From: Siphlonurus alternatus
Lineage: Eukaryota > Arthropoda > Insecta > Ephemeroptera > Siphlonuridae
NCBI GenBank assembly: GCA_949825025.1
Contig: OX463780.1
Location: 38,916,979 to 38,980,978, forward strand
Reading direction: 5' to 3'
DNA length: 64,000 bases
Made by a program: the position numbers and the translations under genes. How positions within the stretch are numbered: position 1 is the first letter of the stretch; each line of letters starts with the position of its first letter. Positions 1 to 11,600 of the stretch are shown one piece after another. The notes beneath the pieces are model-generated. The model worked only from the letters and a program-made list of their open reading frames with translations, was not told where the DNA came from and made no database searches.

Positions 1-330
<330 letters not shown>

Positions 331-948
331 TATTTGTATAATATATTTTATATATAAGGACATTAGAATACATACATATCTTAGATATAGAACATAAACA
401 CTGAAATAACTGTACATAATAATAATAATAATGACATTAGTGACTTCCAATTTATTTTATGATAATGATTATTTACCTGGAGAAGGTGTCTAATTACATA
501 ATAGATGCATTGTTGATAACGTACGATACTGTGTAATATGTAATATCCCAAATGATTGATGGATAGAAACTCTAGATGACCCTTTTTGTCAAATGAAAAT
601 ACTTTGTTTGCTTTTCTTAAAATGAAAATTCTGATATTTTGTTTTTCAAACGGTGAAACTTATAAATGGCTAATTAAGTTTTACATTTGCAAAAGAATTT
701 ATTTGTTCACTCACTCATAAATTTTATCGACAATGGGAGAAAGGTAATTTGGAACTATTTTATAGCATAGACGCCATAGACTCAATATGTGTACCAGTAA
801 ATCTATATAAATATGAAGTTAGCGCTTTGTCTTAATAAAAAGTATCACAAAAAATTAGTGCATACATAAAAAATTAATCCACAATTATAATACAATTAAC
901 ACTGATGAAAAATCAAGACAGTTAATATAAAATTCCATGTGGCTGCAG

Positions 949-3285
949 TGCATGAGCTACACGTGGTACCTGGCCATGGACATGCAGCTCTACCTGGTCA
1001 CCGCCATTCTGCTGCTGCTCTTCACCAACGGGTAAAAAAAATTGAAGTTTTTAGGAAATAAATGTTAATATAAAAATTATTTAAATCAGCAAAATACTAA
1101 CAAATCAATTTGGTAAAATTATATATTATTAAATTAAAGCTATTCCTAAGGGATAAGCCTATTGTAAGCCTACTTCTCCAGAGAGATCTTCTGTCACATA
1201 TTTATACCCAGAAGACTTATAAATGTCAATAGACAACATACATGAAATTTTTTATTGCAGATATGAATAGAGGGCACCAAATTATGCTACTATAATTTTT
1301 TTCAGATTTTTTTGAGGCCCGGAACTATTTTTAAATAATTATTGAAAGTTCTGTAAGTTAAGTTGCCACTTCTGAATCCTTAATAAAAAGGGTAGGACCA
1401 AGACGCCTATTGACGCCTCCAGGGAGCGTGGCCGCACTTTCAATAATTATTTAACAATAGTTCTGGGTTTCAAAAAAATCTAAAAAAATTCAGAGTAGCA
1501 TAATTTGGTACCCTCTATTAATTTCTGCAATAAAAAATTTTCATGCGTATGTTGCCCATTGTTGATAACCAGATGGTGTTTGCAGACGTGTGCGCACGGC
1601 GGTCATCTCCGGCTGCGTGCTGCTGCTGGGCTCCTGGGTTACCACAATGGTCATCAGCATTAGTCTAGAATACATCCCCACCACCGAGGACCCCAACCAG
1701 TATTATGTTTGGTTCTTTACCAAACCGTGGCTCAGGCTAGGGCCGTACTTCGTGGGCATTGCTGCGGGCTGGTTCATGTACAAGACCGAGTGCAAAGTCG
1801 TCATGAGTAAGGTGAGCCGGAAATCAGAAATACTTAAGATTTTAATTTTTTTGACCAGGTTCGATATTTTGAGGACCTTCCTTAGAATATTTAAAATTAA
1901 ACAAATACAACAGAAATTTGACGTGCATGAGTTTCAGTTCGAATATAAAATTAATTTTAGTGTAAAATTCAATGGCAAATATTTCAAAAATAATTTTCAA
2001 GTCATGATATTTTACCTTATTTAATCATATAGGATTTGATTGATTCAAAGAAGAAAACAAGTTTTGGAAATCAATCAAAATAAAATTTGCTTTAATCTGA
2101 ATATTTGCAGACCACGGTTGCCGCAGGATGGTTGACTTGCACAGTCGGGATGGTGGGCATCGTGCACGCGCTTTACTTCCGTGCGTTCGACGTGCTGACG
2201 TCTGCCGTGTACACGTCCCTCAGTCACACGCTGTGGGCCGCCTGCTTGGCCTGGATCGTCATTGCGTGTAGCTCGGGATACGGAGGTACGTATACAGAAT
2301 GCTAGGTTACTATATTATATAATATAGATATATTATTTATTATGTAAATATTATATAGATAGTAATATATATAATTAATAATTATATAGACTATTATACT
2401 GTTGTTTGATACTTTCATAAAACATCTAAATTCTAAATACAAGAGGACACTTTATAATATTGTTAAAGAATTTTTGTCCACCGGGCTTCTAAAAATAGGT
2501 TATAATAACTTAGAAGAAACACACCGGGCAATATATACTACGCAATTTTTCTATTTTTTTTAAACAACTTGCATATTAAATATATTATATTATTATTATT
2601 ATTTCTGAACAAGTTGGCCACCATCAGAATATGATATTATAATAGGTAGAAAATTTTACAGAGCGATATATCCCACAACCTTGCAAACCTAAGGAAAATT
2701 CTACTTTTCTTGCAAATACAAATGACTATACAGTATATTGTATCAACATGCCAATCTACAAGTGTGCTTTGTTCCATGCAGGCTGGGTTACGAGGGTGCT
2801 CAGCTGTGAGATCTTCTTCCCGTTCGGCCGCGCCACCTACTTCACGTACATGATCCACCACCCGTTGATGGAGTGGGTGTTCCTCAACATGGAAGGTCCC
2901 CTGTTTATGAGCCGTGGCCTCATGGTGAGTGTCCTTCAATTGGTTATCAGTAAAGGGTGCATGTGAATTTACGAGGAGCTGCCCATTTGAACGTTGTAAC
3001 TGTGCACGATCGTGGATGACCTCTTTCTTTAAACATCTCCTGCAGTCATCCTCGCTAGCTGGTGCACAGAAACATCTCAAGATCTTATGACCGAGCGTCT
3101 GTTCACAGCTGATAGTGTGGATCGGCTTCCTGCTCGTCTCGTACTCCGTGGGCCTCCTTCTGACGCTGCTGGTCGAGTTGCCCTTCCTGGGGCTGCTTAC
3201 CATCTTGCACCCCATCAAGGATAAGCCAGTCAAGAAATTCAACTGCGAGCACAAGAACGACGAGGTCAATCAAAACCTGTGTTAA
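949..3285 (+). CDS. NRF-6-like acyltransferase, copy 1 (3' part)
   Basis: This is the C-terminal half of a 'nose resistant to fluoxetine 6'-like multi-pass membrane protein of the acyltransferase-3 family. Exons are 949-1031, 1586-1811, 2111-2285, 2782-2924 and 3109-3285 (stop TAA). Lengths 83, 226, 175 and 143 and their phases match the equivalent exons of the three other copies here exactly. Recognisable blocks are CMSYTWYLAMDMQLYLV, KPWLRLGPYFVGI, HALYFRAFDVLTSAVY and IHHPLMEWVFLNMEGP, mostly membrane segments. The NRF domain and the early acyltransferase histidine lie in exons upstream of the window; nothing in 1-948 encodes them. It runs toward copy 2 (convergent). The natural substrate of arthropod members is unknown; nematode NRF-6 is linked to lipid or small-molecule uptake. 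The family call is firm and the exon joins are by eye. Confidence 0.88.
1229..1559. mobile_element. Palindromic MITE, family P (GGACAACATAC ends)
   Basis: This is a fold-back element with inverted arms of about 130 bp. Each arm contains TTATTGCAG, a purine run, and a GAACTATTTTTAAATAATT block. It sits in the intron between the first two exons of NRF-6-like copy 1. Related copies are at 8791, 11637, 26845, 37958, 41359, 44707, 47948 and 54496. Best-preserved copies have TA flanks, suggesting Tc1/mariner-type mobilisation. No coding capacity. Confidence 0.75.
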
Positions 3286-4906
3286 TTATTTGTGGGTACT
3301 GAATGTCCAAAGTCCCTAAGGCATGCACATATTTATTTTGTTGTTGCCTGTTACTGCACACTATCTTTGTGATATTACATATTAAAATTATTTAATTAAA
3401 CTTGATTTAAAATTAATAAGAGCATAACATTACCTAAACATAAATATCTCTAGTAAATAACCTTTTCGTGCAAAGGATACTCATATTGAATGCTATTTTT
3501 TCACTTTTAGGACTTTTACCTTTGCCGGTGTTCGATGTAATCCGCCTTCTGTGTGTAGTATGTTGCGATGGTCACTTAGTGTTCGTGCACGTCAGTACCA
3601 ATTGTATACTACACATATCACTACGTTTCGAGAGTCAACCGCTCTCTTCCTCAGGTGATCTGAGAAATATCTCTCTAACCTTTGAGGGCAGGCAATGTGT
3701 GGGTTATGAAATAAGATAATATTTAATAGAGGATCAATTGACAGTTAGCACCGGAAGGAGAATGTTGTAATGAGCTAGCTTACATACATATTGTTATAAT
3801 TGGATGTAACTTAGTTCCAACCGATAGCGCTTTTTTTTTATATAGGGCCTTGGTTGGACTGTATTTGTAAAAAAAAAAAAATAAATAAATAAATAAATAA
3901 AAAATAAATAAATTAAAAAAAAATAGTTTTAGGCTCTGTTTGTATGCTGAACAACAATTTGCCTAGCTTCACGATGAGATGATCAAATTAACAGGTTATT
4001 GACCTGTAATAACAGACGAAATTCAAAATTAAATGGTTTACTGGGTTTCGTTTCTTCTCTTGTGGTTTATTTGATGATTTTTTTTTTATACAAGTAACTA
4101 TATTGTGTACGCAAAAAAATGTAGAGAAATATATTTTATATAAATATGTAAAAGTTACCATATCTTCATGACTGTCACCCTGAAAATATACTGTAAATAC
4201 TCCCTTCCACTCTTGTTATTATTATTTATATTATATCATTGTTAAAAGAGATGTGTGTTTTTTAAACATCAATTATTGTATTAATATTAATTAACATAAC
4301 ATTTATTTATATATTTTTTTAGTTTTGAAATTAGTGATCGATTTTTTTTCTTAAAAATTAATATATATCGAAGATCCGTTACTAAAATGTATATTATGTG
4401 ATCTTTCGCAACTATGCTGAATGTATTAAATACATACATATAAACATATTGCATTGTACATAGTTTATGGTTAAATCCAAGAAGCCGTAACAAAGAACAT
4501 TGTTAATATTTATGTTATACTGTCGACGTTTGGAGAAGATAATAAAAACATTGTTATCATTTATTTCTAAAAAATAAATTATTAATAAAATAAAAATACT
4601 AAAATAATTTCGTTAAGTTTTTTATTCATAAAAACAGGGTACAGTTTTTATTATAGATATTAATTGCTGCATGGCCATTTTAAGTCATTTATGCTCTAAT
4701 TAACATTAAAATAAAACAAGTAATTAATGTTTTGAAAAAAAAATGCTGGCCTATCTCATTAGCGACACCAAACCATGTAGCTAACTTGATCTTATTTTGT
4801 TGTATACAAACAAAAAATAATAAAAAAACTATGAATTAATATTGAAGATATAATAAAATGGTGAACTCTCAACATCCCTCCGCAGTCACTTCTGCCTCTT
4901 GTCGGT
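3286..4906. other. Intergenic DNA between convergent genes
   Basis: This stretch separates the 3' ends of NRF-6-like copies 1 and 2. At 3838-3935 an A-rich (AAAT)n stretch follows a GC-richer block, looking like a LINE or SINE 3' tail on the plus strand. A non-coding block at 3520-3720 has a short hairpin (GAGAGTCAACCGCTCTC) and also resembles transposon sequence. No gene is seen. An ATTAAA just before 3400 could serve copy 1 polyadenylation. Confidence 0.5.
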
Positions 4907-7900
4907 TCACACTTTCTTGGTGTCCAGTTCTCCGGTCTCGCACATCTCCATGGCGGGCTCGGGCTGCTGGTAGCCGGGTGGACGTTTGGCTGGCCGCATG
5001 GCGCTCAGCAGGCGCAGCGAGGGAGATTCTAGCAGCAACGACATGACCATGCCGACCAGGAACGACCACAGCGTGAAGCCAAGCCACATGGTGACCTGCC
5101 AAATTATACAGGTCAAAAGGTTTTCTCTCATAGACATCACATACGAAAAGATTCATCTAGTTAATAAAAATAATAAGAGTTTATCTGACAGCATTTCTTT
5201 CTTTCTTTTTTTTTTTTTTTTATTATTACCATATTTTATTTGCTCATTAAAGGGAAATTGTCACTTTATTATAATTTTTTTAATGCATATAATATATATA
5301 TATGTATAGTTATTGGATTAATTGCTTAGATTCAATTGCACGGAGTGATATTATATTCAATTTTATATATTATATACTTTTGTTTTGTATGTCTGCAGGA
5401 TTATTTGCTATGTATTTTATTGACACACTTTCAACTTGTTTGTGATTATTCATTATCATTATTATGATGTGCTTATATTGTTGCACAATCGAAAAGCAAT
5501 AAAATGAATATAATATTATAATATTTTTAACATTATAATGTAAATTGTAATTGTTTCATAAAATAACACTGTATATCAAAAAGGCATGGAAATTAATGTA
5601 TATATACGATTTTACATTAAGAATATAAGTAACGTACCAAGAATCCATGACTGAGCGGCACTGGTCCAGCCATGTTGAGGAAGGCCCACTCCATCAATGG
5701 GCAGTGTATGAGGTAGGTGCAGTACGTGGCCTTGCCGAGTGGCGCCAGCAGCGGCGAGCTCAGCACGTTGGATACCCAGCCTGAGTCACGGAGAACAGGG
5801 AACAGGAGGTATCAAGGATGGATACTTACATGCATTGTTTGTTAAATGACAACAACAAATAAATATTAAATTAACATTTTCTGTTGATCTTAAAAAAAAT
5901 TGTACACTCATTTACACAGAATTTGATGGAGTGTAATACCTCCGTATCCCGTGGTGCAGGCGACCAGTATCCAGGCTAAGCAGGCGGCCCACAGCGTATG
6001 ACTGAGCGACACGTACACGGCAGATGTCAGCACGCCGAACGCACGGAAGTAAAGCGCGTGCACGATGCCCACCATTCCGACCGCACAAGCCGACCATCCC
6101 GCGACAACCGTGGTCTGCAGCAAATATATAAAAACCATTGGTGAAATATTGCCAATTTCTGAAATTCGTACTATTAACAGAAATGATAACATAGTTTGCA
6201 AATATTACATTCTTTTGAATTAATAATAATTCCCCTACTTCACAGTCTTACCGTTCTGAATGCTATTTTTCCTTTGGTATTATGCAGCAGCCATCCCGTA
6301 GCCATTCCCACGAAGTAAGGTCCGAGCCTGAGCCAAGGCTTGTCGTGCAGCAGGTCGTAGTGCTTGGCAGGGTCCTCGATGGTGGGGATGAAGTTCAGAC
6401 TGAAGCTGATGGCCCCCGAGGCTAGCCAGGAGCTGATCAGCAGTACACAGCCAGATATCACCGCAAGCCGTGTGTATCTATGAATGAGAAAAAATATAAA
6501 TACTGTGAAAAAGTGTATAAGCAAAACGACCTTTCCAGTAATAATTTTGATAAAATTTTGCACATGTATTAGAGGGTATATTAAAAAAATAATTTCAGTA
6601 TTAAATATAAATAAGAGTATCGTATTTATAATTGTTATTTTTTAATTTCCCCAAAGTCAAATTTTAAATTTATATGTTGCCTTCCTGTAATTTATTTTAA
6701 ATATTATATTATAATTACGTCGTAGCTTGTATAACAGTAAATTGAAGCCAGATCTAAGAATATCCCATTACTCTAAATTCACATTGATGTATTTTATGCA
6801 TTGGCACCTGCTTGTGAAGACGAGGAGTAGGGCTATGGAGACGATGTAGAGCTGCATGTCCACAGCCAGGTACCACGTCCAAGACATGCACTGCAAAGTC
6901 AGTTCACAGTCATTAATGTTATAATGTGTCTGCACTCACAGGCTTGTTCATAACTTCGTGTGAGTATTCGGCCATTTCTACATCTGTATGTCCAAGAAAC
7001 TAAAGTCTTCTACTCGCACAATGGTTGTAACAAATAAACCATTGTTTATACACAACAATACTTTAATTGTTTACTAACAACGAGCAGAAGACTTTGCATG
7101 AAACATATAAACTTCCCAATACATAAAACGTTTTAATTAAATTGCTCACCATTTCACTGACAGGGAACAGGTTGTTTATGTACAGCAAGTTCCTCCACCA
7201 ATATTGCCCGCAGTACACGTGGTCCATCAGGGAGTTCTCAAAGATGGACGTGGAGTTCAACTGCCGCATGGAAACCACCTCCAGAAGGATAATGAATAGA
7301 TAAGGTGGCGTCAACCTGAGGAGATTAATGAAGTTTTGAATTTCTTTTTGGTAAAGTATAAGTGTTTAAGTAAAATAAAACGTCAAATGTTTAATAAAAA
7401 AATGTGTTTAAAATTAAACGATGAAAAAAAATCTTACCTTTGCTATGATGCGAATGTTAATGTCATATTACTGTTACTCTGGAGAACAATAAAGTGCACA
7501 TAAAACTGTGACTTGTCTTTTTGTGCAAAATTAATCAAACTCATAAATTATGACATTATGGCTGTTTTATCTTTCCTGAATTACAACTATAGTATAAATT
7601 CATTTGTGTCATTGAATTTAGTACGTTCTTTTTTTATAAAACGCAGTCTTAGAATCTGCAATTCTTTTGTATATACAGTATAATAAAATTTAATAAAGGT
7701 CATTCTATTTTGGGCACACCCATGTATGGATATTAACAATGTTTCCAATTGACATTTAATTTAAAATTAATTATTAAAATACCTCAAAAATCGATAGAAC
7801 GTTAAATGTGCAAATTTCTGCGTGGTCTGACATATAGAATCTTGCTCCGTTACTTCTGTTTTTCTAGTATCAGCAGCACGCAGCATTTGGTAAGCTACCA

Positions 7901-8522
7901 AAACACCACTGGAACAAGAGAAGAAAATTTTATCAAGCCCAATTAAGTATGTGTATAGTGTTCAGATCATATATACATAATGGGCGCGATTCACGAAGCA
8001 GTTAGCCAGGATTCTAACCATGTTTAGCTTAACCACGTTTAACTAGGGTTGTTTAACAAGTAAAACAGGTACAGTTAAACGTGGTTAACGTAAACGTGGT
8101 TTAACGTAAACGTGGTTAGAAACCTGGTTAACTGCTTCGTGAATCGCACCTATTATAGCAGAGAAGACAATGTAGATGCAGAACCAGCTTTAGTAAATTA
8201 AGACAGAGACATTATGCCACTGAAGGTAAACAAAATCAAAGTGTTACTGCTTGCTGTGCTGCCATATTATGTTGATGCTATATACCTTTATATTAAACTA
8301 ATTTACATTCCAGTTAAAAAAATTACATTATTTTTTTAACTGACAAATTCGATTGTGTATAAAGTTTATTATCTCATCAGATTTTAATATTTTGTGTTTC
8401 GTTTTAATTTTATGGCAATGAAAAAGTATCTCTCGTAGATTGATAGTCAAAGATCATAGTGGACTCCTCCAAATTTTTAAATATGTTTAATAATTAAAAA
8501 TTCAAAATAAAACTACTACCAG

Positions 8523-8602
<80 letters not shown>

Positions 8603-11600
8603 CTGATACGTTAAATTGTTGGTATGATAAATTTGAAAATTACAAAAATAATAATGCTAAGTGAAGTAATTTATTTTTGCAGATATACATAAATGCTTAA
8701 ATTCTATTATTTTTTACTAAATGTGCATACAGGAAAGAGTAACACTTTAAACCCTCAGTTTTCAAGAATTATAAAGGGATTAGCTGCATAATGGAGTATT
8801 GTCCTAATTTTTTTTATTGCAGAAATGGATAGAGCGTGCAAAGTTATGCTACCCTGATTTTTTTCAGATTTTTTAGAGCCCGGGAAGTATTTTTAAAAAA
8901 TTATTGAAAGTCCTTTTTGTGACGTCACGCGGCGACAAGTCCTATCTTTTTCTTAAGGAGCGGCGTCTCGTGACGTCACAAAAATAACTTTCAATAATTT
9001 TTTAAAAATAGTTCCCGGGCTGTAAAAAATCTGAAAAAAATCAGGGTAGCATAACTTTGCACCCTCTATCCATTTCTGCAATAAAAAAAAAATTTAGGTC
9101 AATACTCCATTATATCGAGACACGTATTATATCGAAAAAAAAAAGAGAATTAAAATAATTCCATGCACTATAAATAATTTTGTATTTTCTTGTAAATTTA
9201 CTTACGTGATAAAGAAGAAAGTGTCTACAGAGTAAGTTCCATTGACAACGAATTGGAAAGGAAAATCATTCTCAGCGGTGACGCGGAAAGATGGATTTTC
9301 TGTAAAACAAATTAAAAAAAAAAGTACATCAAAATTTATTTAAATAAAAATTAGCTGCAAGGTATTCTACACACCAATAAAATTATATACCATGTTTTAA
9401 TTTTTACAAATATTTAGAAAATTACTCTACTTTCATGTTCATTTACTTAGAGTATATATATTATATAATGTAAATAAATAAAATATATAATATATAAGAA
9501 AATTGAAAATTTAATTATCATCTTTTGCAAAAATAAGAAATTTTTATAATTTGCATTATTTGCAAATTTGGACATGCTGGTATACCAAAACTTCAAAATA
9601 TAATCACTTATATCTAGACGTCTTATAAGTCTCAGATGCATTTTTTCAAAGATTGTAAACAGGCTTCAGATTCTATTTGCGTCCTATGGAAGGGGCATTC
9701 ACAAAGCCTTAAGGCCACAATTAAGGCTCAATAATTTAATACCTGAATTTTTGGGTCTAAAAAAACACGTCTAAAATCAAGCTTTAAATTATCAAGCCTT
9801 AAATGTGACCTTAAGACTTTGTGAATGCCCCTTATGAAGTAATAATATTTGACAGATTCTAATATGTAAACACAAGAAGTCTAGTGATGTACCCCCGAAG
9901 ATGAGCGCCCAGCGACTGAGGTGACACATCAGGATCCAGGCCATCCCGAAGACCCGCATGCCGTGGAGGGCGCTGAGGTTGCCGTCCCTGCTGCCGGTGG
10001 AGAAGAAGCTGCGAGCGTTCCGGGGCAGCGAGAACGACAACAGCATGTCTCGCCATGTCTCTGGAAGAACGAGGAACGAGTTTGAGAAATGACAATAAAT
10101 ATTTAAAATTTAAACATTATATGATAAAAGAAATCTAATTTAATTAGCGTGAAATGAGTCACTCAAGAAGATCGGTAAGTTTCGACCCTTCATATTGCAC
10201 AAATAATAGAATCAAAAGTTTAACTATATAATAAAGAATACCAGTTTAACTATATAATATACGAGTTAATATTGTGAAATTGTATCTAATTTTTTTATTG
10301 AGAAAAAAATATTGTGACGAAAAAAGTTATAGAATGATTAAATATAAGTAAATGTATTAATTTCAATGGAAATTGTCATCAACCATGCGTGTAAGTTGGA
10401 AAATGTTTCCAAATTCACCCACAAATAAAAATATTTTTAGACGGGGCACAACATAAATTTATGCTCTTATGATGTGATTTAAACTATAGAAGCTCCAGAA
10501 CAAAGAATTATGTTTACACAGTCTATAAGAATTTTCGAGATTATCAAATTAGAGTGGTATATAATATATAGTATATAACATAATATATCACATAAAAATA
10601 TTAAACACTTTTAATCTTTCAATGAATCGTCTACAAATTGGTGACTAACTCTATACGCTATTTGTTTCTAAAAACGACGTACCACCCGTCAGTTTATCTT
10701 CGATTTTCGGGTCAATGATCCAGAGGCCGAGCACGTCCATGGTGGTGCACACTAAAGTTAGCAGCATCACGGTAACCACCACCAGCCTGGAGAACACGAG
10801 GAATTAACACGTGTGCTGATTCTTCAGTATCATATTATAGAGGATAGTATTATGTATAGTATACATATATACAGCAGTATAATATGGAGGAACTATAAAT
10901 AAGTTTGAATTTGAGGAATGGCACACGGCATTAATTTGATTTTTTAATAAATTTATTGTAAATTTTGAATGCACCTTTTTAGCGTTTTATTATACCTGTG
11001 AAGAACTTTGGATATTTTAATAAAAAAAAAAAAAAAATACAGGTTTATAGTCTTGAGATTTCGCATGATGTAAAAATAAATATAAGTTTTTATTTTATGT
11101 TTTAAATTTTTAAATACTTACAAGAGGGCATAGAAAAATACATCATTCCACATGTAGTAATCCCCCGGTATGACTTTAATCTCGTGTACTTGCACATCAC
11201 GGTAGTCGCGCAAAGCAAAGGGATTGTCTATCATAAGTTCCAGCAATGTCCGCACCTCCTCTTTGGCGCCACATTCGGCTGGAAGACAGAGACCCAAGTA
11301 GGTTCGACGAGGCTGTAAAATTGTAAAAAGAAAATTATTGAATGGAAGTGATTTCTATGCTATGATGGTCAATAATAATTAATACCGACCAGCAATGATC
11401 CTGCCACGAAGTCCTTAAGCTGCGGCGTGACGAGCGGCTCCGAGAGGTTCACGCTGAGCTTGGCTACGCGGAACACGGGGGCTACGTGGTTGTCATCTCG
11501 CGTGTCCTCGCACTCGCTCCGAGAGCCGAGCCAGTAGTCGTTACCCTCCAGGAACTGGGTGGGGACAGCACCACTTGCGTCCAGCACTGGAAATAAAAGC

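Noticed and set aside
2637..3269. A 210-codon frame on the minus strand
   Set aside because: It is antisense to two well-supported exons of NRF-6-like copy 1 and has no domain or splice logic.
7982..8150. CRISPR-like or riboswitch-like repeated hairpins
   Set aside because: The palindromes are dispersed single copies with target duplications, as expected for MITEs, and the genome is an insect's.
8524..8600. AT arrays as replication origins or matrix attachment sites
   Set aside because: Simple AT repeats are common here and nothing else supports such a role.
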